This document shows positions 37,635-47,660 of a DNA stretch of 64,000 bases, one piece after another. A program made the translations under genes and the position numbers. Every line of letters begins with the position of its first letter. Within the stretch, counting starts at the first letter, position 1. Source of the DNA: Candidatus Pantoea varia (lineage in GTDB: Bacteria; Pseudomonadota; Gammaproteobacteria; Enterobacterales; Enterobacteriaceae); assembly GCF_900115075.1 (NCBI RefSeq), contig NZ_FOVG01000004.1, forward strand, positions 124,001 to 188,000, written 5' to 3'. Below the pieces are notes generated by a model. That model saw only the letters and a program-made list of their open reading frames with translations. It made no database searches and was not told the DNA's origin.

Positions 37635-38261
37635 ATGCAACGACTCATAGCCTTAATGGTGTTTGGCTTAACCGGCTGCTCGGTGGGTCATTATGAGTAC
37701 AGTAAAGAAGCTGAAAAACGGGTAGATATGACCGTGACCGGCATTCCCACCGTGCTGGGTTTAGGCACGCTCGGTACCACCATCCCACTGACGCCGGAGT
37801 ACAGCCTGACTGCCGCACACGTAGCGAAGTTCTCCCTTTACCGGGTCAAAGCCTGGCATCCGCAATGCGATCTGGCCGTGGTCTACCACAAAAACAGCGA
37901 AATGAACCTGCCACCCAACTTTCGTAACAGCCACATCGGCGACCAGGTCAATCTCTACGGCTACAGTTTTATTTCGGCCATGCCGGTCAGCTCCAGCGGG
38001 CAAAACCTGATTAATACCACGCTGGCGAACAGCTGGAACAAACCGGATTGCGTCGTAGTGGCGGCGAATGCGGGAGTGGTCAAAGGGATGTCGGGTGGCG
38101 CAGTCTATAACGCCTCTGATGATACGCTGGCGGGTGTGATTATTGGCTACAGCAATAACATCAATGACAATGTCAGTGGTAAGACACTCTATAAGAACGT
38201 TGCGCTCTATGTGCCCTATGCAAGGTTTCAGACCTGGCTGGATCAGGCGATAAAATCCTAA
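37635..38261 (+). CDS. Lipoprotein with trypsin-like (S1) protease fold
   Basis: 208 aa. The lipoprotein signal peptide ends in LTGC (Cys15) and Ser follows, which suggests the outer membrane. A serine-protease triad is readable: His62 in LTAAHVAK, Asp79 in QCDLAVVY and Ser153 in GMSGGAVYN, in the right order. Cys78 and Cys139 could form a disulfide. At about 195 mature residues it is a bare protease domain without PDZ repeats, unlike DegP/DegS. I do not recognise a named homologue. Substrate and partner are unknown. The stop overlaps the convergent cupin gene by 4 bp. Confidence 0.8.
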   Translation: MQRLIALMVFGLTGCSVGHYEYSKEAEKRVDMTVTGIPTVLGLGTLGTTIPLTPEYSLTAAHVAKFSLYRVKAWHPQCDLAVVYHKNSEMNLPPNFRNSHIGDQVNLYGYSFISAMPVSSSGQNLINTTLANSWNKPDCVVVAANAGVVKGMSGGAVYNASDDTLAGVIIGYSNNINDNVSGKTLYKNVALYVPYARFQTWLDQAIKS

Positions 38262-38752
38262 GATTTTTCGTCGGGCAAACCGGGATGGTTGCCCATAGGA
38301 TGTTCAGGCGGATTCAGCCATCTGTCTTTACGGGTTGCTTCGTAGTCCGGGTTAAGAGGATAAGTAATACGATTTTCAGGCTTGCTGGTCTCCCCCACCA
38401 CTAAAAAGCGTGCCTCGTGCTCGCTGTTATTGATAAAGGTGTGGCAAATGCCAGTGCCCGCCGGAAAGGCCACTGCATCGCCCGGCGACAACGGGTACAG
38501 CTCGCCGTTGATCCAGGCGTCAGGATGCCCTTCAAGCACAAAAATGAACTCTTCTTCCGCGCTCTCCGCGTGGGGATATGACATGCGGCGTCCGGGCAAC
38601 AGTTTTTCATGGTGAATGCCAAGGCGGGTTAATCCCAGCAACTTACCCAGTGGCGCACCAATCGACATGCGCTCATCGCTGTCGGCATAATGTTCGTTAT
38701 CTTCGCCTTCCAGCGCTTGCCAGTGGCGAATACAGTCGGGACGTTGCGTCAT
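38258..38752 (-). CDS. Cupin-domain protein
   Basis: 164 aa with one beta-barrel cupin domain. Motif 1 is PGRRMSYPHAESAEEEFIFVLEG, with Pro-His in place of the usual His-x-His. Motif 2 is GDAVAFPAGTGICHTFINN, which fits G-x5-P-x-G-x-x-x-H-x3-N. A single metal site is likely. The function cannot be inferred; small cupins include sugar isomerases and dioxygenase-like proteins. Confidence 0.82.
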   Translation of the reverse strand: MTQRPDCIRHWQALEGEDNEHYADSDERMSIGAPLGKLLGLTRLGIHHEKLLPGRRMSYPHAESAEEEFIFVLEGHPDAWINGELYPLSPGDAVAFPAGTGICHTFINNSEHEARFLVVGETSKPENRITYPLNPDYEATRKDRWLNPPEHPMGNHPGLPDEKS

Positions 38753-38832
38753 GATGATTGCTCCAGGTTGAGATATTCAGCCTGGCAGAGGGAGCGGTAT
38801 GACTCAAGCATGGCGAGGCGAACAGCAGATAT

Positions 38833-38856
38833 AAAAAAGGCCGGGATGCCCCGGCC
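38833..38856 (-). terminator. Terminator of the recJ-prfB-lysS operon
   Basis: GGCCGGG (38839-38845) pairs with CCCGGCC (38850-38856) over a 4-nt loop, and six T residues follow on the minus strand. It lies 20 bp after the lysS stop. Confidence 0.9.
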
Positions 38857-38876
38857 TTTTCTGAGAACAGTCAAAC

Positions 38877-40397
38877 TTACTTGCTGCCTGGGCGCAGTGC
38901 CGGGAACAGAATCACATCGCGGATAGTGTGGCTGTTAGTAAACAGCATCACCATACGATCAATCCCGATACCCAGACCGGCGGTTGGTGGCAGGCCGTGC
39001 TCCAGCGCGGTGACATAGTCTTCGTCGTAGAACATCGCTTCGTCGTCGCCAGCATCTTTGGCATTCACCTGCTGCAGGAAACGCTCAGCCTGATCTTCCG
39101 CATCGTTCAGCTCTGAGAAGCCGTTACCGATTTCACGACCGCCAATGAAGAACTCAAAGCGATCGGTGATTTCCGGGTTCTCGTCGTTACGACGGGCCAG
39201 CGGAGAGACTTCAGCCGGATATTCAGTGATGAAGGTCGGCTGAATCAGATGCGCTTCTGCGGTCTCTTCGAAGATCTCGGTCACGACACGGCCCAGACCC
39301 CAGCTCTTCTCCACTTTGATATGCAGGGATTGGGCAATCGCCACCGCTTTATCAAAGTCATCCAGATCGGCCAGATCCGTTTCCGGACGGTATTTCTTAA
39401 TCGCTTCACGCATGGTCAGTTTTTCAAACGGCTTACCGAAATCAAACTCCTGCTCGCCGTAAGGCACGACCGTGCTGCCCAACACATCCTGCGCCAGGGT
39501 ACGGAACAGGCTTTCGGTCAGTTCGATCAGATCTTTATAATCCGCATAGGCCATATAGAGTTCCATCATGGTGAACTCTGGGTTATGACGTGGCGAAATA
39601 CCTTCGTTACGGAAGTTACGGTTGATCTCGAACACGCGGTCGAAGCCACCCACCACCAGACGCTTCAGGTAAAGCTCTGGTGCAATACGCAGATACATGT
39701 CGATATCCAGCGCATTGTGATGGGTGATGAACGGACGCGCAGAGGCACCGCCCGGGATCACCTGCATCATCGGGGTTTCCACTTCCATAAAGTCGCGGCC
39801 TACCATGAACTGGCGAATACCGGCCATGATCTGCGAACGAATTTTGAAGGTGTTGCGTGACTCTTCGTTGGCGATCAGATCAAGGTAACGCTGACGATAA
39901 CGGGTTTCCTGATCGGCCAGACCGTGGAATTTGTCCGGCAGCGGGCGCAGGGCTTTGGTCAGCAGGCGCAGTTCTGAACAGTGAATCGACAGTTCGCCAG
40001 TCTTGGTTCTGAACAGTTTGCCACGCGCACCCAGGATATCGCCGAGGTCCCATTTCTTGAACTGCTCGTTGTAAATGCCTTCAGCCAGATCGTCACGAGA
40101 GACGTAAAGCTGAATCCGGCCGCCCACATCCTGCAGGGTGACGAAAGAAGCTTTACCCATGATACGGCGGGTCATCATGCGTCCGGCGACGCTGACTTCG
40201 ATATCCAGCGCTTCCAGCTCTTCGTTGCTCTTCTCGCCATAGCTTTCCAGCAGCTGGTTTGAAAGGCTGTCACGACGGAAGTCGTTGGGAAACGCCAGAC
40301 CGTTGGCACGCAGCGCACTCAGCTTTTCGCGGCGCGTTTTCAGTTCGTTATTTAACTCAACGGCGGCATCAGCGCTCTGCGGTTGTTGTTCAGACAT
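38877..40397 (-). CDS. lysS: Lysyl-tRNA synthetase
   Basis: 506 aa, a class II aminoacyl-tRNA synthetase with an N-terminal OB-fold anticodon domain (about 65-150) and the catalytic core. Motif 2 is [23 protein letters not shown], and motif 3 is [19 protein letters not shown]. coli has a second, inducible copy (lysU), not seen here. It follows prfB after 2 bp. Confidence 0.97.
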   Translation of the reverse strand: MSEQQPQSADAAVELNNELKTRREKLSALRANGLAFPNDFRRDSLSNQLLESYGEKSNEELEALDIEVSVAGRMMTRRIMGKASFVTLQDVGGRIQLYVSRDDLAEGIYNEQFKKWDLGDILGARGKLFRTKTGELSIHCSELRLLTKALRPLPDKFHGLADQETRYRQRYLDLIANEESRNTFKIRSQIMAGIRQFMVGRDFMEVETPMMQVIPGGASARPFITHHNALDIDMYLRIAPELYLKRLVVGGFDRVFEINRNFRNEGISPRHNPEFTMMELYMAYADYKDLIELTESLFRTLAQDVLGSTVVPYGEQEFDFGKPFEKLTMREAIKKYRPETDLADLDDFDKAVAIAQSLHIKVEKSWGLGRVVTEIFEETAEAHLIQPTFITEYPAEVSPLARRNDENPEITDRFEFFIGGREIGNGFSELNDAEDQAERFLQQVNAKDAGDDEAMFYDEDYVTALEHGLPPTAGLGIGIDRMVMLFTNSHTIRDVILFPALRPGSK

Positions 40398-40399
40398 GT

Positions 40400-41498
40400 C
40401 TATAACCCTGCTTTTAAACTAGCTTCAATGAATCGATCCAGATCGCCGTCCAGCACCGCTTGGGTGTTACGCGTCTCTACGCCGGTGCGCAGATCTTTGA
40501 TGCGTGCATCATCGAGAACGTAAGAACGGATCTGACTTCCCCAGCCAATGTCGGACTTGTTGTCCTCCAGCGCCTGTTTCTCAGCATTTTTCTTTTGCAT
40601 CTCAAGCTCGTACAGCTTCGCTTTCATCTGCTTCATTGCCTGATCTTTGTTCTTGTGCTGAGAACGGTCATTCTGACACTGCGTGACGGTACCGGTTGGA
40701 ATATGGGTAATACGTACCGCAGATTCCGTTCGGTTAACGTGCTGACCGCCCGCACCCGACGCACGATAAACGTCAATGCGCAGATCGGCTGGGTTGATGT
40801 CGATATCAATATCGTCATCGACTTCCGGGTAGATAAAGGCGGAGCTGAATGAGGTGTGACGACGGCCGCCGGAGTCAAACGGGCTCTTACGCACCAGGCG
40901 ATGCACGCCCGTTTCGGTGCGCAACCAGCCAAAGGCGTAGTCGCCTGACACGCGAATGGTCACAGATTTAATGCCTGCAACTTCACCTTCAGACTCTTCG
41001 ATAATTTCAGTTTTGAAGCCTTTCGCTTCTGCCCAACGCAGATACATACGCATCAGCATGCTGGCCCAGTCCTGCGCTTCGGTGCCGCCGGAACCGGCCT
41101 GCAGATCGATATAGCAGTCAGCGCTGTCATACTCGCCAGAGAACATGCGGCGGAATTCCAGTTCACCCAGCTTGCCCTCAAGGACATCCAGCTCGGCAAC
41201 CGCTTCGTCGAAAGTCTCTTCGTCTTCCGCTTCTACTGCCAGTTCAAGCAGACCCTGCACATCTTCCAGGCCCTGCGACATCTGATCCAGCGTCTGCACG
41301 ATCGCTTCCAGCGAGGAGCGCTCTTTGCCCAGTGCCTGAGCACGCTCAGGTTCGTTCCAGACATCGGGCTGTTCCAGCTCGGCGTTTACTTCTTCGAGGC
41401 GTTCTTTCTTGGCATCGTAGTCAAAGATACCCCCGAAGAACGTCGCTGCGCTCACTGAGGTCCTGAATACGGTTTTTGACCGGGTTGATTTCAAACAT
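40400..41498 (-). CDS. prfB: Peptide chain release factor 2 (programmed +1 frameshift)
   Basis: RF2 ends translation at UGA and UAA. The product needs a +1 shift: the first frame runs from the ATG at 41498 for 25 codons to CTT TGA (41426-41421), preceded by the internal Shine-Dalgarno-like GGGGG. Translation continues as [13 protein letters not shown]. The gene length (1099 nt) is one more than a multiple of three, giving 365 aa. The codon-recognition tripeptide SPF is in [15 protein letters not shown] and the peptidyl-hydrolysis motif GGQ in [14 protein letters not shown]. When RF2 is scarce the shift wins, giving autoregulation. Confidence 0.97.
41421..41433 (-). promoter_or_regulatory. prfB recoding site
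   Basis: On the minus strand the site reads GGGGGTATCTTTGAC: a G-rich anti-Shine-Dalgarno pairing tract, then the slippery CTT at 41426-41424 and the in-frame TGA at 41423-41421. Spacing and codons equal those of the characterised E. coli site, which has A before the G run where this sequence has C. Confidence 0.95.
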
Positions 41499-41720
41499 GG
41501 CTTTAGCGTCTTTCTTATGTTCGATGGGACAGGAAAATTAACGCACAAGTTTACCCGAAACTGGCGGCAGATTGTAGCGCTGAGACAGGGGGATGATACC
41601 GGGGTTGCGTAAGGCGTCGCATTTGCGCGACATCCTTGCGCGCAGCAGGTTAACACCGGGGATAATCAGGCTGGCGCGCCTCTGCCGTGGCCGGCCGGAG
41701 ACGCGTGCGCCCTGTTTAAC

Positions 41721-43457
41721 TCAGTTCAGCGGCCAGATATGGTCGATGATCAGCTGGACCGAGCGGTTACCGCGATACTCATTGATATCCAGCTTATAGG
41801 CCAGTTCGACCTGACGGATGCTGCTGTCGGGCCACAGCGTGGTATCAACATTAAAGGCGATGCCGTCGATCAACGGCCCACCGTCCAGCGGCTCGACCAT
41901 CACTTTCAGATGTCGCTCACCCACCAGCCGCTGTTGCAGCAGCTTAAATTTGCCGTCAAATGCGGGTTCCGGGAACGCCTGGCCCCAGGGTCCGGCTTCG
42001 CGCAGCATCTCAGCGGTCTGCAGGGAAAACTCCTGCGGCTGTAACGCGCCATCTGACCAGATAATGCCCTGCAGCGATTCGCCATCCAGCCACTCTCCGA
42101 CCAGCTCGGCAAAGCGCTGACGAAACTCCTCGTAGCGTGCGGTCTCCAGCGATAAACCGGCCGCCATGGCGTGACCGCCGAACTTCATCATCAGACCGGG
42201 ATTCAGCGTATCCAGACGCTCCAGCGCATCACGCAGATGCAGACCGGCAATCGAACGACCCGAACCTTTCAGCGTGCCGTCGCCTGCCGGAGCAAAGGCA
42301 ATCACCGGACGATGGAACCGCTCTTTAAGACGGGAGGCGAGGATCCCCACCACGCCCTGATGCCATTCGGGATGATAGAAGGCTAGCCCCAGCGGCAGAT
42401 CGCTCTGCTCACGTTCCAGCGCCTGACACAGCGCCAGCGCTTCGCTCTGCATGCCCTGCTCTATCTCTTTGCGCGTCTGGTTCAGCGCGTCCAGCTCACT
42501 GGCTAACATCCGCGCCTGACTGAGATCTTCAGTCATTAACAGCGCCACGCCCACCGACATATCGTCGAGACGGCCTGCGGCGTTGAGTCGGGGTCCCAGC
42601 GCGAAGCCGAGATCGCTGGCCGCCAGCTGTCGGGCATCGCGATTAGCAATCTCCAGCAGCGCCCGGATGCCTGGCCGGCATTTTCCGGCACGGATGCGGC
42701 TGAGCCCCTGCCACACCAGAATGCGGTTATTGACGTCGAGCGGCACCACATCGGCAACCGTGCCAAGCGCAACCAAATCCAGCATCTCCGCCAGATTCGG
42801 TTCAGTGCGGGTAGTGCCAAACCAGCCCTGGGCGCGCAGATGGGCGCGTAGCGCCAGCATCAGATAGAACGCCACGCCAACGCCCGCCAGCGCGCGTGAG
42901 GGGAAGTTGCAGTCCGGCAGATTAGGATTCACGATCGCCTCAGCGGACGGTAAGGTCTCGCCCGGCAGATGGTGGTCGGTAATCAGCACCGGAATCCCGT
43001 GCTGATGGGCAAAATCAACGCCAGCGTGGGAGGAGATGCCGTTATCGACCGTCAGGATCATCGCGGCACCGCGCGCCCGCGCCTGCTCAACCACTTCCGG
43101 ACTGAGGCCATAACCATCTTCAAAGCGGTTAGGCACCAGATACTGCACGTTACCGCCGCCCATGCTGCGCAGCGCCATCACCGTGAGCGCAGTACTGGTC
43201 GCACCATCGGCATCAAAGTCGCCCACCACCATAATGCGACGTCCATCCAGCAGCGCCTGATGCAGCAGTTCCACCGCGCGATCAATCCCGCTTAAGGACT
43301 GGTACGGCAGCAGATTTTTCGCACCGCGCTCCAGCTCTGCGGCGTCACGCACGCCGCGTTGCAGATAGAGCCGTTTCAGCAGCGGCGGCAGCGTTGCCGG
43401 TAGCGCATCATCAACCGTCACCTCACGGCGACGCAGTTCCACTTCCTGTTTTACCAC
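41721..43457 (-). CDS. recJ: Single-strand-specific exonuclease RecJ
   Basis: 578 aa 5'-3' ssDNA exonuclease of the DHH family, used in RecF-pathway recombination and in mismatch and base-excision repair. Metal-binding motifs are VVGDFDADGATSTAL and VLITDHHLPG, with the DHHA1 domain carrying GSGRSIAGLHLRDAL and KFGGHAMAAGLSL. It lies three bases after dsbC, in the xerD-dsbC-recJ-prfB-lysS order of E. coli. Confidence 0.96.
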   Translation of the reverse strand: MVKQEVELRRREVTVDDALPATLPPLLKRLYLQRGVRDAAELERGAKNLLPYQSLSGIDRAVELLHQALLDGRRIMVVGDFDADGATSTALTVMALRSMGGGNVQYLVPNRFEDGYGLSPEVVEQARARGAAMILTVDNGISSHAGVDFAHQHGIPVLITDHHLPGETLPSAEAIVNPNLPDCNFPSRALAGVGVAFYLMLALRAHLRAQGWFGTTRTEPNLAEMLDLVALGTVADVVPLDVNNRILVWQGLSRIRAGKCRPGIRALLEIANRDARQLAASDLGFALGPRLNAAGRLDDMSVGVALLMTEDLSQARMLASELDALNQTRKEIEQGMQSEALALCQALEREQSDLPLGLAFYHPEWHQGVVGILASRLKERFHRPVIAFAPAGDGTLKGSGRSIAGLHLRDALERLDTLNPGLMMKFGGHAMAAGLSLETARYEEFRQRFAELVGEWLDGESLQGIIWSDGALQPQEFSLQTAEMLREAGPWGQAFPEPAFDGKFKLLQQRLVGERHLKVMVEPLDGGPLIDGIAFNVDTTLWPDSSIRQVELAYKLDINEYRGNRSVQLIIDHIWPLN

Positions 43458-43460
43458 CGA

Positions 43461-44174
43461 TTAACCACCACGCTTCTGATTGTCCAGCACCTGCTTCAGC
43501 TCCTGTGGCGACTGATAACCTGGGATCATCATGCCGGTATCGGTTAGCATCGCGGGTGTACCCTGAATGCCGAACAGCACGCCCAGTTTGTAGTGCTGAG
43601 CAATATCAATTTTGCAGCTGTCTGGTGCGGCCATTTTCGGCGCATTGCCTTTCATCGCCTCATCAAACGCTTTATTGCGATCAGCGCTGCACCAGATCGC
43701 TTTCATCGCGGGTTCAATCTGACCGTTCAGCCCTTCACGCGGAAACGCCAGGTAGCGCACGGTGATGCCCAGCGCATTGTAGTCTGCCATCTGCTCGTGC
43801 AGCTTGTGACAGTAGCCACAGGTGATGTCGGTGAAGACGGTGATCACATGCTGCTCTTTCGGTGCTTTGTAGACGATCATCTCCGGCACCAGCGCCTCGA
43901 CTTTTTTGTCCAGCAGCTGGTTGGTGACATTGACCGGCTGTTTGCCGCTGACGTCATAGAGCGGACCCTGGATCATATGTTTGCCGTCATCGGTAACATA
44001 GAGCACGCCGCTTTCCGACAGCACGGTTTTAAAGCCCGGCAGCGGTGACGGGCTGATCTCCGTCTGGTTCAGACCGAGCTTTTTAAGTGATTGCTGGATG
44101 GCGCTGTCATCGGCCTGTGCGAGACCGGAAAAGGCGCTGGCTAACAGGGCCAGCATCGCAAAATGCTTGTTCAT
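43461..44174 (-). CDS. dsbC: Disulfide isomerase DsbC
   Basis: A periplasmic protein of 237 aa with a signal peptide ending near Ala21. An N-terminal dimerisation domain precedes a thioredoxin fold with the active site CGYC (Cys119, Cys122) and a cis-Pro loop in GTPAM. The second cysteine pair (WCSADRN and PDSCKI) forms the structural disulfide known in E. coli. It shuffles wrong disulfides and is kept reduced by DsbD. Confidence 0.96.
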   Translation of the reverse strand: MNKHFAMLALLASAFSGLAQADDSAIQQSLKKLGLNQTEISPSPLPGFKTVLSESGVLYVTDDGKHMIQGPLYDVSGKQPVNVTNQLLDKKVEALVPEMIVYKAPKEQHVITVFTDITCGYCHKLHEQMADYNALGITVRYLAFPREGLNGQIEPAMKAIWCSADRNKAFDEAMKGNAPKMAAPDSCKIDIAQHYKLGVLFGIQGTPAMLTDTGMMIPGYQSPQELKQVLDNQKRGG

Positions 44175-44195
44175 TTTTATCCTTATCGCCGCGAA

Positions 44196-45089
44196 TCATG
44201 CTCGCGGATGGTGTTGTTGATGCAACTGACGCAGGCGCTCAGTGGCGACGTGCGTATAAATTTGGGTGGTGGAGAGATCGCTGTGTCCCAGCAGCATCTG
44301 TACGACACGCAGATCGGCGCCGTGGTTCAGCAGATGGGTAGCAAAGGCGTGGCGCATCACATGCGGCGACAACTTTTCGCTGTCGATCCCCGCCAGCGTG
44401 GCGTAGTGCTTGATGCGATGCCAGAAGGTCTGACGCGTCATCTGCTGTGCCCGGTTGCTGGGAAACATCACGTCCAGCGTCTGCCCATTGAGCAGCCACG
44501 GACGACCATGTTCCATATATTGCTCCAGCCAGTAAACCGCTTCTTCACCTAAAGGCACAAGCCGCTCTTTATCCCCTTTACCGATAACCCGGACGACGCC
44601 CTGTCGCAGGCTGATATCGCTGAGCGTCAGGCCAATCAGTTCGGAGACACGCAGGCCGGTGGCGTAAAGCAGCTCCAGCATCGCCTTGTCGCGCAGCTCC
44701 AGCGGAATATCGATATTGGGTGCCTGCAACAACCGCTCGACCTGCGCTTCACTGAGATCTTTCGGCAAACGCTGCGGCAGTTTTGGCGCGGACAGCAACG
44801 CGCTAGGATCGTCCGGGCGAAGCTTTTCGCGATAAAGATACTGGAACAGGCGACGCATGGCGCTGAGCAGCCGCGCTGAACTGGTCGCCTTGTAGCCTCC
44901 CTCCAGCCTTTCGGCCAGAAACTGCTGCAGATCCAGCGGCGCAACGCTGAGCAGCGTCAGCTGGTGATGCGCCAGCCAGCCGGTCAGCGTCTGGAGATCC
45001 TGGCGATAAGAGGAGAGAGTGTTTTGCGCCAGATTGCGTTCAATCCAGAGCGCATCAAGAAACTGTTCTGTCAGATCGCTGTCCTGCAC
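44196..45089 (-). CDS. xerD: Site-specific tyrosine recombinase XerD
   Basis: 297 aa. With XerC it resolves chromosome dimers at dif under FtsK control. The catalytic set is complete: Arg147 (TGLRVSEL), Lys171, His243 and Arg246 ([10 protein letters not shown]), His269 (LGHSDL) and nucleophile Tyr278 (TQIYTHV), one position below the E. coli numbering. It is first in the xerD-dsbC-recJ unit. Confidence 0.97.
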   Translation of the reverse strand: MQDSDLTEQFLDALWIERNLAQNTLSSYRQDLQTLTGWLAHHQLTLLSVAPLDLQQFLAERLEGGYKATSSARLLSAMRRLFQYLYREKLRPDDPSALLSAPKLPQRLPKDLSEAQVERLLQAPNIDIPLELRDKAMLELLYATGLRVSELIGLTLSDISLRQGVVRVIGKGDKERLVPLGEEAVYWLEQYMEHGRPWLLNGQTLDVMFPSNRAQQMTRQTFWHRIKHYATLAGIDSEKLSPHVMRHAFATHLLNHGADLRVVQMLLGHSDLSTTQIYTHVATERLRQLHQQHHPRA

Positions 45090-45191
45090 GTTGTCTCCGC
45101 CGTCTGGTGTAAAATCATGCTCATTATGCCTGATTCAGCAGTGCTTCTGGTACAATTGCGCCAAAGTCAGTATTTACAGAGTGTTATCTGC

Positions 45192-45710
45192 ATGAAAATC
45201 GGTCTTTTTTACGGTTCCAGTACCTGTTACACCGAAATCGTAGCGGAGAAAATTCGCGATTTTATTGGCGAAGAGTTAGTGACGCTGCATAACGTCAAAG
45301 ATGACGACCCGCGCCTGATGGAGCAGTACGATTTGCTGATCATGGGCATCCCGACCTGGGATTTCGGTGAGTTGCAGGAGGACTGGGAGGCGATCTGGAC
45401 GCAGTTGCCCGCGCTGAATCTGCAAAACAAGATTGTTGCCCTTTATGGCATGGGCGATCAGATTGGCTATGGCGAGTGGTTTTTAGATGCGCTCGGCATG
45501 CTGCACGATTTGCTGCAGCCAATGGGCGTGCGTTTTGTCGGCTACTGGCCGCTTGAGGGCTATGAGTTTACCAGCCCTAAACCGCTGAGTGCTGATGGCT
45601 CGCAGTTTGTGGGTCTGGCGCTGGATGATGTGAATCAGTTTGAGTTAACCGATGAGCGCGTTGAGCAGTGGTGTGAGCAGGTGTTAACCGAAACCGCTGC
45701 ACTGCTCTGA
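45192..45710 (+). CDS. fldB: Flavodoxin FldB
   Basis: 172 aa FMN electron carrier. The phosphate-binding loop [10 protein letters not shown] is near residues 7-16, and the isoalloxazine-contacting loops are [12 protein letters not shown] and [12 protein letters not shown]. The ATG at 45192 gives the E. coli-like N-terminus MKIGLFYG; the open frame extends upstream into the xerD promoter area and is not coding there. It is divergent from xerD. Confidence 0.95.
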   Translation: MKIGLFYGSSTCYTEIVAEKIRDFIGEELVTLHNVKDDDPRLMEQYDLLIMGIPTWDFGELQEDWEAIWTQLPALNLQNKIVALYGMGDQIGYGEWFLDALGMLHDLLQPMGVRFVGYWPLEGYEFTSPKPLSADGSQFVGLALDDVNQFELTDERVEQWCEQVLTETAALL

Positions 45711-45734
45711 CTGGCCTTGCCTGCCCCGCTGACG

Positions 45735-46145
45735 TTAATGCCGCGCCTTGCTTAAACAGCAGGCGCGTAACGCACGCCATTCGCCAGGCTGCATATTGTC
45801 CCGCATCAGCCACCAGCGCAGCGTGGCCCCCTTTTCACTCCGGGCCACCAGCAGCAGGCCAATCGGTAACCAGCGCAGCGGCTGGGTCGGTCGCCAGCGT
45901 TTTCCCTGCCAGATCCAGCAATGAATCCCTTCCCGCTGTAACCCGCCGTGCCGCTGAATCAATCGCCGGAAGCTGCGCCAGCCCTCAGCCAGCAACAGCA
46001 AAATAACCGGCGCTTTAATCAGCCAGCCGCCCACCGGCAGCGTCATCATGACTACGCCCGTTACTGCGGCCACCAGCCAGGCGCACAGTATTGCGCACGC
46101 CAGGCGAGAGGGGCGCAGCTTACATTGCCACCGGGCCGCGATCAT
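45735..46145 (-). CDS. ygfX: YgfX membrane protein (CptA family)
   Basis: 136 aa with two adjacent membrane helices (about 13-50), a basic N-terminus and a soluble tail. It pairs with SdhE (YgfY), whose reading frame it overlaps by 26 bp. It has been described as the toxin of a type IV toxin-antitoxin pair acting on FtsZ/MreB, while SdhE is better known as a flavinylation factor, so the toxin role is debated. Confidence 0.92.
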   Translation of the reverse strand: MIAARWQCKLRPSRLACAILCAWLVAAVTGVVMMTLPVGGWLIKAPVILLLLAEGWRSFRRLIQRHGGLQREGIHCWIWQGKRWRPTQPLRWLPIGLLLVARSEKGATLRWWLMRDNMQPGEWRALRACCLSKARH

Positions 46146-46386
46146 GGTTACGCTGCTGGATCAAATTCACCATCCGCTTAAGCTCCGGATCCTTTGGCTC
46201 ACCGTGATTCATCAGCCAGTTGAACAGATCGGGATCGTCACTCTTCAGCAGATTAACAAACACCTGCTTATCGGTGTCGTTCAGCGTGTCATACTCAAAT
46301 TTGAAGAACGGCATAATAGCCACATCCAGTTCCAGCATGCCGCGACGGCAGGCCCACTGAATACGTGATTTATCATTAATATCCAT
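46120..46386 (-). CDS. sdhE: FAD assembly factor SdhE
   Basis: 88 aa. It assists covalent FAD attachment to succinate dehydrogenase and fumarate reductase flavoproteins. The conserved RGMLELD (RGxxE) motif lies near residues 15-21. The small helical protein is full length. It is operonic with ygfX and divergent from ygfZ, as in E. coli. Confidence 0.95.
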   Translation of the reverse strand: MDINDKSRIQWACRRGMLELDVAIMPFFKFEYDTLNDTDKQVFVNLLKSDDPDLFNWLMNHGEPKDPELKRMVNLIQQRNHDRGPVAM

Positions 46387-46612
46387 GCATCAATTTCCAC
46401 AATTCACAACGTGGCCGCTAGTGTAACCTGGTTTAATGCGACTCGCAGGCGCAGCATCGCAGGCTGTGCAACCTGCCACATTTCAGATCGCACGTTTTCA
46501 GGGTTATCACGCCTTTTGTGCGCCGTTTTCCGTAAACAGGTTGCATTGCCAGTCGGCTCTTTTAACATTGAAGACAATGTTCCGGATGAACCTTCTTATA
46601 CAGGATATCTCC

Positions 46613-47599
46613 ATGCCCACTTTTACTTTACCGCCGCGCCAGCCTGCCGCGTCCTCTCGTCTGCCGTTAACCCTGATGTCACTGGATAGCTGGGCGCTGG
46701 TTTCCATTACCGGTGCCGACAGCACCTCTTACCTGCAGGGTCAGTTAACGCTGGATGTCGCGGCGCTGGATGCAGACCACCATTCGCCCGCTGCTCACTG
46801 CGATGCCAAAGGCAAAATGTGGAGCAATATGCGCCTGTTCCATCGCGGCGAAGGCTATGCCTGGCTGATCCGCCGCGAACTGCGCAACACCCAGTTGGCC
46901 GAGTTAAAAAAATACGCCGTGTTTTCGAAAGTGACGATGGCGGCTGACGATGAGTCCGTGTTGCTTGGCGTAGCCGGTTTTCAGGCGCGGGCCGCGCTGG
47001 CGAATCTGTTTGATAGCCTGCCCGACAGCGAGAAACCGGTCGTGCAGCAGGGAGAAACCACGCTGTTGTGGTTTGCCCATCCGGCCGAGCGTTTTCTGAT
47101 TGTCACCTCGCTGTCCCAGGCAGAGGCGCTGAAGCAGAAGCTCAACGATGATGCACAGTTTAATGACAGTCAGCAGTGGCTGGCACTGGATATTGAAGCA
47201 GGCATTCCGGTGATCGACCCGGCCACCAGCGTGCAGTTTATTCCACAGGCCACCAACCTGCAGGCGCTGGATGCCATCAGCTTTAAAAAAGGCTGCTATG
47301 CCGGTCAGGAGATGGTAGCAAGGGCGAAATATCGCGGTGCCAATAAACGCGCACTCTACTGGCTGGCGGGTCAGGCAAGTCATCTGCCTGAAGCTAATGC
47401 CCCGCTGGAGTTGCAGATGGGTGAACGCTGGCGTCGTACCGGCAGCGTGCTGGCTGCGGTACAGTTAGATGACGGGATCAGCTGGATTCAGGTCGTGATG
47501 AATAACGATCTGGAGCCGGACAGCGTGCTACGGGTGGAAGGCGATGAAGGCGGACATCTGACCATTCAGCCACTGCCCTACTCGCTGGATGAGAGCTGA
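46613..47599 (+). CDS. ygfZ: Folate-binding protein YgfZ
   Basis: 328 aa, GcvT-like fold, involved in maintenance of Fe-S enzymes such as MiaB. The family signature [17 protein letters not shown], with its essential cysteine, is intact. The ATG at 46613 is seven bases after AGGA and gives the usual N-terminus; the open frame upstream to 46436 has no coding character. The 226-bp gap to divergent sdhE holds both promoters. Confidence 0.95.
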   Translation: MPTFTLPPRQPAASSRLPLTLMSLDSWALVSITGADSTSYLQGQLTLDVAALDADHHSPAAHCDAKGKMWSNMRLFHRGEGYAWLIRRELRNTQLAELKKYAVFSKVTMAADDESVLLGVAGFQARAALANLFDSLPDSEKPVVQQGETTLLWFAHPAERFLIVTSLSQAEALKQKLNDDAQFNDSQQWLALDIEAGIPVIDPATSVQFIPQATNLQALDAISFKKGCYAGQEMVARAKYRGANKRALYWLAGQASHLPEANAPLELQMGERWRRTGSVLAAVQLDDGISWIQVVMNNDLEPDSVLRVEGDEGGHLTIQPLPYSLDES

Positions 47600-47609
47600 T
47601 TGAGCGTAA

Positions 47610-47633
47610 GGCCCTTCCGCTAAGGGAAGGGCC
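47610..47633. terminator. Hairpin between ygfZ and trhA
   Basis: GGCCCTTCC (47610-47618) pairs with GGAAGGGCC (47625-47633) over a 6-nt loop in the 61-bp gap between convergent genes. No clear T-run follows on either side. Confidence 0.6.
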
Positions 47634-47660
47634 AGTGTCACCATTCAGAGCAGGCTATAC

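Noticed and set aside
41499..41656. Upstream extension of the prfB downstream frame
   Set aside because: It is only the zero-frame continuation past the recoding site. The real start is the ATG at 41498 in the other frame.
45735..46386. ygfX-sdhE as a new toxin-antitoxin system
   Set aside because: This is the known CptA/CptB-type pair in its usual place, and SdhE has a well-supported role in flavinylation.
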